The notes: generated by a model not told the origin, from the sequence alone. Counted from the stretch's first letter, positions 7,932 through 17,919 are shown. The stretch: DNA of 40,828 nt from Pseudomonadota bacterium (GCA_023387695.1 JAEWHT010000090.1:1-40828); one strand, 5' to 3'. Translations and numbers: made by a program.

Positions 7932-9362
7932 CTAATTTGGAAATTCCGCGATGCCGAACTCGAGCTTCTGTTGGGTTGCAGGATGCCTCGATCGCACCAG
8001 GGGTCCGATCACGGCGAGCGTTGCGAACAGCAGGGCGATCTCGATGTGGTAGACGATGCTGTAGCCGGTCGCGGGAGTGGTGAGCGCCGCACCGAGATGG
8101 CCTTCGCTGGCCAAAGCTGACATCACGTCGCGAATGGCACCGCCACCGGCAATCGCGGCCCCGGCAGCGGTCGCTTGCACGGCGCCCCAGGTGCCGAGCG
8201 CAAGGCCACTCGCACCGTCGCGCGCCAGCGCCATGGCGGCCGTCAAAGTGCCGACGGCAAACAGACCGCCGCCGAACCCGATCAGCGTGGTACCGATACG
8301 GAACAGCAGGGGCGACATCATCGGCGCGGAAAATATAACAGCGGAGAAGGCAATGAGGCCGACCAGCGCGCCGAGCGCAGCGATCCGATAAGGATCCGAT
8401 CCATTGCCGAGACGTCGCGCCGAGATGGCAAAGCCAGTCAGCGTGCCCGCCGCAAACAGTGCCGTGAGCGCTGTGGTCTCGCCGACGGTGAGATGCAATA
8501 TCTCGGCGCCGTAGGGTTCAAGCAGAATATCCTGCATGGTGAAGCCGGCGGTGCCCAAGCCGACCGCGAGCAGCACGCGGGAGGAGCCGCCCGCATCCTG
8601 GAATTTCCGCCAGGAGTCCTGGAACCGCGGCCGCTCATTTGCAGCCGATGTCCGCGACGGATCACGCGCTTCCTGCTTCCAGAGGGCGACGATGTTGAGA
8701 ACCATCTCGGTCAGCGCCGCGCCCTGGACGACCTGGATCAGCCGCATCTCGCTAAAGTTGGCGAGCAACGCGCCGAAGGCGAGCGCGCTTGCCATCATGC
8801 CCACCATGAGCATGACATAGAGGAAGGCCACCACGCGCGGCCGCGAATGCTCCGGCGCGATGTCGGTCGCAAGCGAAAGCCCGGCCGTCTGCGTGGTATG
8901 CAGCCCGGCGCCGACGAGCAGGAACGCGATCGCCGCGCCGATCCGCCCGGCGATGATCTGTCCGGGTTCATCGCCTGACAGCACCAACAGCGCAAAGGGC
9001 ATGATCGCGAGGCCGCCGAACTGCAGCAGCGTCCCCATCCAGATGTAGGGCACGCGGCGCCAGCCGAGCACCGAGCGATGATGATCCGACCGGAAGCCGA
9101 TCAGCACACGCAGCGGCGCGAACACCAACGGCAGCGCGACCATCAGGGCCACAAGCCAGCTCGGTACACCAAGCTCGACGATCATCACACGGTTCAGCGT
9201 CCCGTTCAGCAACACCACGGATATGCCGACTGATACCTGGAACAGCGACAGCCGCATGAGGCGCGGCAAAGGAAGCTCGCTCGTCGCAGCATCCGCAAAA
9301 GGCAGGAACCGCGACCCCAGCCGCATCCAGCCTTGCGCGAGCGATGGAGCGAGCCTGGTCAT
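7932..9362 (-). CDS. lhaA: PucC-family LH1 assembly protein LhaA
   Basis: LhaA is a polytopic (about 12 helices) major-facilitator-like protein of the PucC/BCH2 family, needed for efficient LH1 assembly in Rhodobacter and thought to handle bacteriochlorophyll. The start at 9362 (MTRLAPSLAQ) gives 476 residues and an ATGA overlap with bchM; the longer frame to 9434 runs into bchM. Family stretches seen are LFQVSVGISVVLLNGTLNRVM near residue 40, RVLIGFRSDHHRSVLGWRR, TAGLSLATDIAPEHSRPRVV and QDILLEPYGAEILHLTVGET; in each the conserved core is shorter than the stretch given. It sits between bchM and puhA as in other purple bacteria. Confidence 0.93.
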   Translation of the reverse strand: MTRLAPSLAQGWMRLGSRFLPFADAATSELPLPRLMRLSLFQVSVGISVVLLNGTLNRVMIVELGVPSWLVALMVALPLVFAPLRVLIGFRSDHHRSVLGWRRVPYIWMGTLLQFGGLAIMPFALLVLSGDEPGQIIAGRIGAAIAFLLVGAGLHTTQTAGLSLATDIAPEHSRPRVVAFLYVMLMVGMMASALAFGALLANFSEMRLIQVVQGAALTEMVLNIVALWKQEARDPSRTSAANERPRFQDSWRKFQDAGGSSRVLLAVGLGTAGFTMQDILLEPYGAEILHLTVGETTALTALFAAGTLTGFAISARRLGNGSDPYRIAALGALVGLIAFSAVIFSAPMMSPLLFRIGTTLIGFGGGLFAVGTLTAAMALARDGASGLALGTWGAVQATAAGAAIAGGGAIRDVMSALASEGHLGAALTTPATGYSIVYHIEIALLFATLAVIGPLVRSRHPATQQKLEFGIAEFPN

Positions 9363-10060
9363 TGTCGCAATAACTCCAGGGCGTGAGACTTGTAGAAGCC
9401 GCTCGCAACGCGGCGGCTGCGGCCGAACGACCATTCGTCGAGATCCGGGTGCTCGGTGATCAGCTTCTTGAGATGCTGCTCGGTCACGGGCTCGATCGCA
9501 GGCGCACGGTTCTCGCGCGGAAAGGCGCGTCCGACCGTGTGCATCAGCGTCAGCGCCGGCGTCCTTGGCGCAAAGGTGACGAGCAGCGAATGCAGCGTGC
9601 GCGTCGCCAGCCCTGCAAAAATCCGCACCACGTCATCGGGTCGATAGTGGATGACCGAGTCCATCGCGACGACGAAATCGAACTTGCCCAGCTTCGGGTC
9701 CAGCATGTCGCCGGCGACGAAGCGGATGGCGCGCGGGCTGATGTCGGCGGGAAGCCGGCCGCTCGCGATCTGAACCAGGCTCGGCGAGATGTCGACGGCA
9801 ACGACGTCGGCGCCGCGCCGCGCGGCATCGATCGACAGCGCGCCGGTTCCGCAGCCCGCATCGAGCAGTCGCGCGCCACGCATATCTTCCGGTAGCCAGG
9901 ACAGAAGTGCCTGCCGCATCTCGTCGCGGCCGGCCCGCACCGTTGCGCGAATGCGCCCGACGGGCGCGTCCGAGGTGAGCCGCGTCCAGGCCGCAACGGC
10001 CGTGCGGTCGAAATAGGTTTCCAGCTCGCTGCGTCGCTCGAGATAGTGTGCCGTGGTCAT
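9359..10060 (-). CDS. bchM: Mg-protoporphyrin IX O-methyltransferase
   Basis: BchM uses S-adenosylmethionine to methylate the C13 propionate of Mg-protoporphyrin IX, giving the substrate of AcsF. The 233-residue length is typical. The SAM-binding motif I is LLDAGCGTG (residues 65-73), followed by an acidic strand end VVAVD. Other family stretches are the N-terminal YFDRTAVAAWTRLTSDAPVGRIR and FDFVVAMDSVIHY, the first being conserved mainly in its early half. The start overlaps the bchL stop (TGATG) and the stop overlaps lhaA (ATGA), so the three are tightly coupled. Confidence 0.96.
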   Translation of the reverse strand: MTTAHYLERRSELETYFDRTAVAAWTRLTSDAPVGRIRATVRAGRDEMRQALLSWLPEDMRGARLLDAGCGTGALSIDAARRGADVVAVDISPSLVQIASGRLPADISPRAIRFVAGDMLDPKLGKFDFVVAMDSVIHYRPDDVVRIFAGLATRTLHSLLVTFAPRTPALTLMHTVGRAFPRENRAPAIEPVTEQHLKKLITEHPDLDEWSFGRSRRVASGFYKSHALELLRQ

Positions 10061-10968
10061 CAGTCGAATCCCAGGAGGTCAAAGATGTCGCGATCTTTCA
10101 GGGCAATGGCGTTCAAGGGGTCGGCGCCCGCCAGCAGCGAAGCGGCAAGCCGGAGATATTCGTTCTGGACGGCCTCGACTTCGGGCGACGGCTCCATCTC
10201 GAACAGCGTCGACTTCTTCAGCCGGCTCTTGCGAATGACATCGAGGTCTGGGAAGTGCGCGACCGTCTTCAGTCCGGTCTTCTCATTGAATTTGTCGACC
10301 TGGTCGGTGCCGGCGCTGCGGTTGACGATGACGCCGCCGAGCCGCACCGGATAATTGCGCGACTTGGCCTGGATCGCGGCGATGATCCGGTTCATCGCGA
10401 AGATCGAGTCGAAATCATTGGCCGCGACGATCAAGGCGCGATCGGAATGCTGCAATGGTGAAGCAAACCCGCCGCAGACGACGTCGCCGAGCACGTCGAA
10501 GATCACGATGTCGGTGTCGTCGAGCAAATGATGCTCCTTCAGGAGCTTGACGGTCTGGCCGACCACATAGCCGCCGCAGCCGGTCCCGGCCGGCGGTCCG
10601 CCGGCCTCGACGCACATCACGCCGTTGTAGCCCTGATAGACGAAATCGTCGGTGCGCAGCTCCTCGGCGTGGAAATTGACCTGCTCGAGGACATCGATGA
10701 CGGTCGGCACCAGACGCTTGGTCAGCGTGAAGGTCGAATCGTGCTTGGGATCACAGCCGATCTGCAGCACGCGCTTGCCGAGCTTCGAGAAGGCAACCGA
10801 CAGGTTGGACGAAGTCGTGCTCTTGCCGATCCCGCCCTTGCCGTAAACCGAAAACACTTTTGCGGTCCCGATGAGGAGGTTGGGATCCATCTGGACTTGC
10901 ACGCTGCCGGCCCCGTCGGGACGGCGGATCGGCGCGGACGCAGCTGGCTGTCGGACTGGAATGTTCAT
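10060..10968 (-). CDS. bchL: Dark-operative protochlorophyllide reductase, ATP-binding subunit
   Basis: BchL is the NifH-like ATPase that delivers electrons to the BchN-BchB catalytic part during light-independent reduction of ring D. It has 302 residues. The P-loop is YGKGGIGKST (residues 42-51). The two cysteines that hold the dimer-bridging 4Fe-4S cluster are Cys131 (AGTGCGG) and Cys165 (GDVVCGG). Residues 1-30 are a family-typical flexible extension. The cluster is oxygen-sensitive in this family. The start overlaps the bchH stop (ATGA). Confidence 0.97.
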   Translation of the reverse strand: MNIPVRQPAASAPIRRPDGAGSVQVQMDPNLLIGTAKVFSVYGKGGIGKSTTSSNLSVAFSKLGKRVLQIGCDPKHDSTFTLTKRLVPTVIDVLEQVNFHAEELRTDDFVYQGYNGVMCVEAGGPPAGTGCGGYVVGQTVKLLKEHHLLDDTDIVIFDVLGDVVCGGFASPLQHSDRALIVAANDFDSIFAMNRIIAAIQAKSRNYPVRLGGVIVNRSAGTDQVDKFNEKTGLKTVAHFPDLDVIRKSRLKKSTLFEMEPSPEVEAVQNEYLRLAASLLAGADPLNAIALKDRDIFDLLGFD

Positions 10969-13900
10969 GCGGCAACTCCCACGCCTTCGAGGCGATCTTC
11001 GAACTGCTCGCCGGCCTTGCGGAGGGTGTCGAGCATGGCTTGGTCGGGCGACCAGTAGTTTCGTTCGTGTGCTTCGATCAAACGGTTGGCAATCTTGGCT
11101 GAGGCCGCGGGGTTAAGCGCAGCGAGCCGCTCACGCATGGCCTCGTCCAGCACGTAGGTCGTCGTGATCTGCTGGTAGACCCAAGGCGCAACCTGGCCGG
11201 TGGTGGCCGACCAGCCGACCGTGTTGGTGACATGCGATTCGATCTGGCGAACGCCTTCATAGCCGTGCGCGAGCAACGCTTCGTACCATTTCGGATTGAG
11301 CGTTCGCGTGCGCGTCTCCAGCGCGACCTGTTCGGAGAGCGTGCGGACCGTGCCCTCGCCCCTGGTCTGGTCGCCGATATAGACGGGCGCCGCCTCACCG
11401 CGCGCGCGCTTCACCGCACGGCTGATACCGCCGAGCGTATCGAAATAATGGTCGACGGTGGTGACACCGAGCTCGACGGAATCGATATTCTGGTAGGCCG
11501 CATCGACGCCGGCAAGAACATGGCCGAGCAACGCGTCGCGACGAACCGGGCGGCCGTCCGTACCGTAGGCAAAGCCCTTGCGCCGCGTATAGGCCTCAGC
11601 GAGCTCCTGCTCGTCGGTCCACGCACCGCAATCAATGAGATGATTGACGTTGGCCCCATAGGCGCCCTCGGCGTTTCCGAACACGCGCAACGCGGCTTCC
11701 CTGAGATCGCCGCCATGCTTCTTCTGATAATCAAGCGCGTGCTTGCGGACAAAATTCTGCTCGACCGGCTCGCTTGCAGCGGCGGCGAGCCATGCCGCCT
11801 CGGCCAGCAGCTTGGTCTGCAACGGCATCAGATCGCGGAAGATGCCCGAGAGTGTCATGACGACGTCGATGCGCGGCCGTCCCAACCGTTCGAGCGGAAT
11901 CAGCTGCGCGCCGGCAAGGCGGCCATAGCTGTCACGGCGGGGCTCGGCGCCAAGAAGCCACAGTGCTTGCGCGATCGGCGCGCCCTCGGTCTTGAGATTG
12001 TCGGTGCCCCAGAGCACCAGCGCAACCGTCTCCGGCATGGCACCGGCCTCGCCTGCGTGGCGTGCCAGCAAGCGGTCGGCCTGCCGCGCGCCGTCCAGCA
12101 CGGCGAATGCGCTGGGGATGCGGAACGGATCGAAGCCGTGCAGATTGCGCCCGGTCGGCAGGACCTCGACATTGCGCAGGAGGTCCCCGCCGGCGACGGG
12201 ATGGATATATCCCCCGTCGAGTGCATGGATGATGGCGGGCGTTTCGTGATCCGTCGCCAACAGCTTGTCGAGCGCGGCGCGTTGCTCGTTGTCGGTGATA
12301 TCAACCACATCCAGCAAGTCTGCACGTTCTGCGACCGACAGCGGTGCCCCGACGACATGCAGTCCATGCGGTATCAGCGAGTATTCGAGCTCGAGGACGG
12401 CATTCGCCAGTGCCGACACGCGCTGGGTGGCATCATCTCCCCAGGCAGGCTCCGCTGCAACGAGATCGACCGCAGCGGCCTGAGCCTGGATCAGCGCAAG
12501 GGCGTCGGCGCGCTCCCCGTCCCTCGCCTGCGGCGACATCGCGCGCCAGCTGTCGAGCGAGGCCTTGAGATCAGCGAGACCTTTATACAGGCCAGCCTTC
12601 GCGATCGCCGGCGTCAAATAGCTGATCAGCGTCGCCGATCCGCGGCGCTTAGCCAGCGTGCCCTCCGACGGATTGTTGGAGGCATAGAGGTAGAAATTGG
12701 GCAAATCGCCAATCAGCCGGTCCGGCCAACAATCGCCGGAGAGGCCAACCTGCTTGCCCGGCATGAATTCGAGCGCGCCATGGGTGCCGAAATGCAGAAC
12801 GGCGTTGGCGCCGAAATCTTCGCGGATCCAGCGATAGAAGGCCGCGAAGGCATGTGTGGGCGCAAAGCCGCGCTCGAACAACAGCCGCATCGGGTCGCCC
12901 TCATAGCCGAAGGCCGGCTGCAGGCCGACGAACAGATTGCCGAACCGCTCGCCGAGCACCAGCAGATGGCTGCCATCGGTCTGGTGCCTGCCTGGTGCTG
13001 CGCCCCACTGCTTTTCGATATCGGAAAGCCAGCGCTCACGGCGCATATAATCGTCGACGGGAATACGCGCGACGACGTTCGCGTCGGTCCCGAACCGCTG
13101 CGCGTTACCCTTCAGCACGCGGGCGCGAAGCTCGTCCACGGTGTCGGGGACGCAGATCCTGTATCCAGCCGTCTCGAGCGACTTCATCGTGTTGTGCAGG
13201 GACTCGAACACCGAGAGGTAGGCGGCCGTCCCGGCACTGCCACCGTTTGGCGGAAAGTTAAACAGCACGACCGCCAGCTTGCGTTCCGCCCGCGCGCTCC
13301 GGCGCAGCGCAACCAGCCTTGCCACGCGGGCCGCCAGCATCGATGCGCGCTCGGGCAGCACGACCATGTCGTGGCCTGCATCGACGATGGAGGATCGGCC
13401 GCCGAACGTCATCGGCGCAATCGCGCCGTCAAGCTCCGGGATCGCCACCATCATGGTGGCTTCCACCGGCGTCAGTCCCCGGGAATCCTCGCGCCATTGC
13501 TCCACGGTCTGGAATTCGAGCGGGTGCGCTGCGATGTAGGGAACATCGAGCCGCGCCAGCATCGCTTCGGCGGCGTGCACGTCGTTGTAGGCGGGTCCCC
13601 CGACGAGCGAGAAGCCGGTCAGCGACACCACCGCATCGACCGTCGCCACGCCATCGCGGATGAAATACTGCTCGATCGCTGGACGGGAATCGAGGCCACT
13701 GGCGAAGGCCGGAATGACCCGGAGGCCTTTCGCTTCAAGCGCATCCAGGACGCCGTCATAATGCGCGGTGTTGCCCGCGAGTAGATAAGAGCGCATCACC
13801 AACACGCCGACGCGCCCTGTGGCCTTTGGCAGCGACGGTAGCTCTTCGATGCGCGTTGCAAGCTTCTGAGGAAGCCTGTGGTGATAGAGCCCGAGCTCGG

Positions 13901-14552
13901 GATAGGCGATGGGCTCGGCACCCTGCACTTTTCCACGGAGTGAGGAGCGCGCGCCGTCAGCGTACCGGCCGATCAGAAACTTCACGAGGTTGGCAAAGTT
14001 CTGCTCCGATCCCGCGAGCCAATATTGCAGCGTCAGGAAATAGGCGCGCAGGTCCTGCGCGGTGCCCGGGATGAAACGAAGCAGCCGCGGCATCTGCCGC
14101 AGCATCTTCATCTGGCCCGCACCGCTGGAATCGCCGGTGCGGCTGCCCCGCAGCCGCTTTAGGAGAGACAGCATGCCGCCGCTCGAACCGGACATGGTGA
14201 GGCGACCTAGCCGGGTCAGTCGCACCACCTCGCCCGCGGACAGGCAGCCGATCATGGCATCGCAATGGTCACGGCGGGCGGCCAGTGCCGGAAGCACCGC
14301 CTGGATGTGCTCGTCGAGGAACAGCATCGTGGCGATGACGATGTCGCCTTTCGCGATATCTTCCCGGCAGTGCTCCAGCGACGCCGGATTGCAGCTCCAT
14401 TCGTCAGCCGCGTGGATCGCGAGATCGAGCCCCGGCAATTCGACGCGAAGCGCTGCCCGCGCGCGCGACGCCGCGGACGCCAGATGGCTGTCCATCGTCA
14501 CGATGACGACCCGGATGGGCGTCTTGTCAGCGGCCGAAATGCGCTTTGGCAT
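10965..14552 (-). CDS. bchH: Magnesium chelatase subunit H
   Basis: BchH (1195 residues, normal for the family) binds protoporphyrin IX and is the catalytic subunit that accepts Mg2+ with the AAA+ subunits BchI and BchD. The CobN/Mg-chelatase architecture is evident throughout, for example HFGTHGALEFMPGKQVGLSG (around residues 597-616), NNPSEGTLAKRRG, and the C-terminal TTTYVLDEAMRERLAALNP part. bchI and bchD are not in this window, so the chelatase partners must be encoded elsewhere. The 5' end overlaps the bchB 3' end by 26 bases, the longest overlap between clear gene pairs in this run. Confidence 0.98.
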   Translation of the reverse strand: MPKRISAADKTPIRVVIVTMDSHLASAASRARAALRVELPGLDLAIHAADEWSCNPASLEHCREDIAKGDIVIATMLFLDEHIQAVLPALAARRDHCDAMIGCLSAGEVVRLTRLGRLTMSGSSGGMLSLLKRLRGSRTGDSSGAGQMKMLRQMPRLLRFIPGTAQDLRAYFLTLQYWLAGSEQNFANLVKFLIGRYADGARSSLRGKVQGAEPIAYPELGLYHHRLPQKLATRIEELPSLPKATGRVGVLVMRSYLLAGNTAHYDGVLDALEAKGLRVIPAFASGLDSRPAIEQYFIRDGVATVDAVVSLTGFSLVGGPAYNDVHAAEAMLARLDVPYIAAHPLEFQTVEQWREDSRGLTPVEATMMVAIPELDGAIAPMTFGGRSSIVDAGHDMVVLPERASMLAARVARLVALRRSARAERKLAVVLFNFPPNGGSAGTAAYLSVFESLHNTMKSLETAGYRICVPDTVDELRARVLKGNAQRFGTDANVVARIPVDDYMRRERWLSDIEKQWGAAPGRHQTDGSHLLVLGERFGNLFVGLQPAFGYEGDPMRLLFERGFAPTHAFAAFYRWIREDFGANAVLHFGTHGALEFMPGKQVGLSGDCWPDRLIGDLPNFYLYASNNPSEGTLAKRRGSATLISYLTPAIAKAGLYKGLADLKASLDSWRAMSPQARDGERADALALIQAQAAAVDLVAAEPAWGDDATQRVSALANAVLELEYSLIPHGLHVVGAPLSVAERADLLDVVDITDNEQRAALDKLLATDHETPAIIHALDGGYIHPVAGGDLLRNVEVLPTGRNLHGFDPFRIPSAFAVLDGARQADRLLARHAGEAGAMPETVALVLWGTDNLKTEGAPIAQALWLLGAEPRRDSYGRLAGAQLIPLERLGRPRIDVVMTLSGIFRDLMPLQTKLLAEAAWLAAAASEPVEQNFVRKHALDYQKKHGGDLREAALRVFGNAEGAYGANVNHLIDCGAWTDEQELAEAYTRRKGFAYGTDGRPVRRDALLGHVLAGVDAAYQNIDSVELGVTTVDHYFDTLGGISRAVKRARGEAAPVYIGDQTRGEGTVRTLSEQVALETRTRTLNPKWYEALLAHGYEGVRQIESHVTNTVGWSATTGQVAPWVYQQITTTYVLDEAMRERLAALNPAASAKIANRLIEAHERNYWSPDQAMLDTLRKAGEQFEDRLEGVGVAA

Positions 14553-16083
14553 CGTACAGGGTCTCGAGTGTGATCAGGCCGACGTTGCGCTCCTGAGCAA
14601 AGCGTTCCGTGTTGCGGCGCGCCTTGCCGCGCACGAAGAAGGGAATCTTGTGAAGCTCTAGCTCGGCCTCGGTCGTCCATTTGGAGCCCGCGAGTGCCTC
14701 CGGCAACGCGATCGGACGATGCGTCGGGACGTCGGCAACGGGCGTGGGCTGGCCGCCGAGATGCGACGGAGCGGTGTCGTTGAATTCGGCATCCTCGCGG
14801 AACATGCCGAGCAGATGCTCTTCGAGGCCCATCATCAGCGGATGAACCCAGGTGTCGAAGATCACGTTGGCGCCTTCGAACCCCATCTGGGGCGAGTAGC
14901 GCGCCGGAAAATCCTGCACGTGCGAGGGTGCGGAGATGACTGCGCAGGGAATGCCGAGCCGCTTGGCGATGTGGCGCTCCATCTGGGTGCCGAGCACCAG
15001 CTCAGGCTGCAGCTCGCTGACCTTCGCCTCGACTTCCAGATAATCGTCAGTGATAAGAGCCTCGATGCCGTAAGACGCAGCCGCCTCGCGCACATCGCGG
15101 GCAAATTCCCGGCTGTAGCTGCCGAGACCGACGACCTTGAAACCGAGCTCGTTCGCCGCGACGCGCGCTGCAGCGATCGCATGAGTCGCGTCACCGAACA
15201 CGAAGACGCGTTTGTCGGTAAGATAGGTCGAATCGACGGAACGCGCGTACCATGACGAACGCTGCTCGACGCCGGCCAAAGCATGTGCCGAATCGATGCC
15301 GGCGAGCTGAACGACTTCCTCGATGAATTGCCGCGTCGCGGCCGCGCCGATCGGCACGGTCCTGGTGTAGGGCTGATTGAACTGCCGCTGCAGCCACTGC
15401 GCCGTCGTCAGGGCAATCTCGGGATACAGCACGATGTTGAAATCGGCTTCGGGCAGACGCGCGATATCCGCAGGCGTCGCTTCCCAGGGCGCGACAACGC
15501 CGATGTCGATTCCCATCTCCACAATCAGCCTGGTCACTTCCGCGAGGTCATCGCGGTGACGGAACCCGAGGGCCGTCGGACCAAGCAGATTGCAGACTGA
15601 ACGTGCGCCCTTTGCTCGCGGGTCAGGGGGGCTTTCCCGGAGAGGGTTGGCGAGCGCACGCGCAATTCGATACAACGTCTCGGAGGCGCCCCAGTTCTCC
15701 TTGCGCTGGTAGGACGGCAATTCCAGCGGCACGACCGGAATGGGTAGATTGAGCGCCTGCGCGAGGCCTGAGGGATCATCCTGGATCAGTTCGGCCGTGC
15801 AGGACGCGCCAACCAACATCGCCTCAGGCGTAAAGCGCGCATAGGCCTCGCGCATCGCCGTTTGCAGCAGACCAGCGGTGTCGCCGCCGAGATCGCGCGC
15901 CTGGAACGTCGTGTAAGTCACGGGAGGACGCCGATCACGCCGCTCGATCATGGTGAAGAGCAGATCGGCGTAGGTGTCTCCCTGCGGCGCGTGCAGGACA
16001 TAATGGACCCCGCGCATCGCGGTGGCGATCCGCATCGCGCCGACATGGGGAGGTCCCTCGTATGTCCAGACCGTGAGCTGCAT
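14527..16083 (-). CDS. bchB: Dark-operative protochlorophyllide reductase subunit B
   Basis: BchB forms the NifK-like half of the catalytic NB heterotetramer that reduces protochlorophyllide. The start MQLTVWTYEGPPH at 16083 gives 518 residues, one base after the bchN stop. Asp36 (APQGDTYADL) corresponds to the unusual aspartate that replaces a cysteine as 4Fe-4S ligand in this enzyme. A conserved segment VGASCTAELIQDDPSG follows around residues 95-110. The C-terminal 50 residues (KWTTEAELELHKIPFFVRGK and onward) are the typical small helical domain; the first 15 are the conserved core. The open frame extends upstream to 16659 but that is a shadow of bchN. Confidence 0.97.
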   Translation of the reverse strand: MQLTVWTYEGPPHVGAMRIATAMRGVHYVLHAPQGDTYADLLFTMIERRDRRPPVTYTTFQARDLGGDTAGLLQTAMREAYARFTPEAMLVGASCTAELIQDDPSGLAQALNLPIPVVPLELPSYQRKENWGASETLYRIARALANPLRESPPDPRAKGARSVCNLLGPTALGFRHRDDLAEVTRLIVEMGIDIGVVAPWEATPADIARLPEADFNIVLYPEIALTTAQWLQRQFNQPYTRTVPIGAAATRQFIEEVVQLAGIDSAHALAGVEQRSSWYARSVDSTYLTDKRVFVFGDATHAIAAARVAANELGFKVVGLGSYSREFARDVREAAASYGIEALITDDYLEVEAKVSELQPELVLGTQMERHIAKRLGIPCAVISAPSHVQDFPARYSPQMGFEGANVIFDTWVHPLMMGLEEHLLGMFREDAEFNDTAPSHLGGQPTPVADVPTHRPIALPEALAGSKWTTEAELELHKIPFFVRGKARRNTERFAQERNVGLITLETLYDAKAHFGR

Positions 16084-16084
16084 C

Positions 16085-17356
16085 TCAAGCCACCAGCCTT
16101 GCCCTGCGAACCAGTGGGCGCGCGAACAGCTCGGCGAGGTCGCCCGCCTGCTCGTAGCCCTGGATCGGCGTGAAGATGAGTTCGATCGACCATTTCGTGG
16201 CGAAGCCTTCGGCTTCCAGCGGATTGGCGAGGCCGAGGCCGCAGACAACGAGATCGGGCGCGGCCTGACGGCAGCGGTCGAGTTGACGCTCGACATCTTG
16301 TCCTTCGCTGAGAACAGCGCCCGGCGGAAGCAGCGCCAGTTCGTCGGCGAGATGCTCGCGATGCAGATAGGGCGTGCCGATCTCGACGAGCTCCATCCCA
16401 AGTTCGCGTGCCAGAAACCGCGCGAGCGGAATCTCGATCTGCGAATCCGGGAACAGGAAGATTCGCTTGCCTGCAAGCTGCGCCTTGTAGCGCCCGATGG
16501 CGCGATCAGCCCGCTCGCGGAGCGGCGCGGTCGCTGCATTGAAGTGTGCCTCACTGACGCCAAATTGCGCCGCGGCTGCGCGAAGCCAGGCGGTCGTGCC
16601 TTCGCTGCCCAGCGGGAATGGCGCTGCAATTCGCTTGCAGCCGCGCTGTTCGAGCGCATGGGCAGTTTCGCGCAGGAATGGCTGCGCCAATAAATAATGT
16701 GTATTCGAGCCTACGGCCGGCAGTTCGGACGAGCGCCGTGGCGGTAAAAATGCGACGGACGGGATTCCAAGCGCCGCGAACAGCCGGCGAAACTGATCCT
16801 CCACGACATCGGCGAGCGCGCCGACGACCACCAAAGACGGCGGCGCGTTCGAAGCGGTCTCGGGCAAGACCGGCACAAGGGATGCAAGGCAGGCGTCCTC
16901 GCCTTGCGTAAACGTGGTCTCGATCCCGCTCCCGGAATAATTGAGCACGCGAACGGCTGGCGAAAATCGTTGCGACAGCCGCAGAGCCGCGCGCGACAGA
17001 TCGAGCTTGATCACCTCCGACGGGCAGGAGCCGACCAGGAACAGCAACTTGATATCGGGACGGCGCGCCAGCAACTGCGCGACGATGCGGTCGAGCTCGT
17101 CATTGGCATCGACCAGGCCGGCAAGGTCGCGCTCTTCCATGATCGCCGTGGCAAAGCGCGGCTCGGCAAAGATCATCACCCCGGCCGCCGACTGGATCAG
17201 ATGCGCGCAGGTCCTCGATCCCACGACCAGGAAGAAGGCATCCTGGATCTTGCGATGGAGCCAGACGATGCCGGTGAGCCCGCAAAACACTTCGCGCTGG
17301 CCGCGTTCGCGCAGAACATTGTCACCGGCAGAACAGGGCTGGGCGCGCGTGTTCAT
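16085..17356 (-). CDS. bchN: Dark-operative protochlorophyllide reductase subunit N
   Basis: BchN is the NifD-like half of the catalytic part. The 423-residue product starts at MNTRAQPCSAG (17356), overlapping the bchF stop as ATGA. The long frame to 17899 is a shadow of bchF. Three cysteines expected to bind the NB cluster are Cys25 (EVFCGLTG), Cys50 (GSRTCAHL) and Cys111 (VGSCPSEV). Together with BchB Asp36 they complete the 3Cys/1Asp 4Fe-4S site known for the family. The order bchF-N-B-H-L-M is the common purple-bacterial one. Confidence 0.97.
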   Translation of the reverse strand: MNTRAQPCSAGDNVLRERGQREVFCGLTGIVWLHRKIQDAFFLVVGSRTCAHLIQSAAGVMIFAEPRFATAIMEERDLAGLVDANDELDRIVAQLLARRPDIKLLFLVGSCPSEVIKLDLSRAALRLSQRFSPAVRVLNYSGSGIETTFTQGEDACLASLVPVLPETASNAPPSLVVVGALADVVEDQFRRLFAALGIPSVAFLPPRRSSELPAVGSNTHYLLAQPFLRETAHALEQRGCKRIAAPFPLGSEGTTAWLRAAAAQFGVSEAHFNAATAPLRERADRAIGRYKAQLAGKRIFLFPDSQIEIPLARFLARELGMELVEIGTPYLHREHLADELALLPPGAVLSEGQDVERQLDRCRQAAPDLVVCGLGLANPLEAEGFATKWSIELIFTPIQGYEQAGDLAELFARPLVRRARLVA

Positions 17357-17862
17357 TTGGCCCCCTCGACAGCGAGATGCGCCGGCGATCGCGTGGCCTG
17401 ATCCTGCAGGCGCGCGGCGCGGAGCTTGAGGAGAAACTGCGTGGCATTGATCGCGTAGGAGGCGTAGGCCGCGAGCACCAGCACCATCTGCTGCCGCGGA
17501 CTGCCGATGCCGCCGATGATCGCGGCGAGATAGGCCGTGTGCAGGGCCAGCACCAGCATGCTGAAGACGTCTTCCCAGAAGAAGGCGTGCGCGAAGAGGT
17601 AGCGGCCGAACACGACGCGCTCCCAGATCGAGCCCGTGATCATGATCGCGTAGAGCAACAGCGTCTTGATCACGATGGAGCACGTCGCGATCCAGAGCCC
17701 CTCGCCGGTCGCGAGATAATGCAACACCAGAACCAGACTGATCGCGAAGGCGAGAAATTGGACGGGCGCGAGAACGCCCTGGACCAGAGTCCACGGCGTC
17801 TCGTCGCGACGACGCTTTTCTTCGCTCGAATAGAGCGGACGCGGTGTCCGCTTCAGCTGCAG
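17353..17862 (-). CDS. bchF: 3-vinyl bacteriochlorophyllide hydratase (start uncertain)
   Basis: BchF adds water to the C3 vinyl group on the way to bacteriochlorophyll a. The family core is clear: RPLYSSEEKRRRDETPW, then VQGVLAPVQFLAF, GSIWERVVFGRYLFAH and FFWEDVFSMLVLALHTAYL, with four or five membrane helices. There is no in-frame ATG, GTG or TTG just before this core. I place the start at a CTG (17862; another CTG at 17856), preceded by GGAAAG. This gives 169 residues, the usual family length. The alternative ATGs at 18063 and 18129 would add 67-89 residues of non-family sequence in which two exact PpsR boxes would be coding. The gene is certain; the start is not. Confidence 0.85.
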   Translation of the reverse strand: MQLKRTPRPLYSSEEKRRRDETPWTLVQGVLAPVQFLAFAISLVLVLHYLATGEGLWIATCSIVIKTLLLYAIMITGSIWERVVFGRYLFAHAFFWEDVFSMLVLALHTAYLAAIIGGIGSPRQQMVLVLAAYASYAINATQFLLKLRAARLQDQATRSPAHLAVEGAK

Positions 17863-17919
17863 CGACTGCGGCTTTCCAAGGGCTTCGAGGCTTCGCCACA
17901 GCGCGGGGTCAGTCGGGAA

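Noticed and set aside
11232..13784. 850-codon plus-strand open frame antisense to bchH
   Set aside because: Composition (very His/Arg/Asp-rich, no fold-like hydrophobic pattern) is that of an antisense shadow of a high-GC gene; bchH is unambiguous.
14527..16659. bchB as a 710-codon protein
   Set aside because: The upstream 192 codons are antisense-like, Arg/Ser-rich and overlap bchN in another frame; the conserved BchB start is at 16083.
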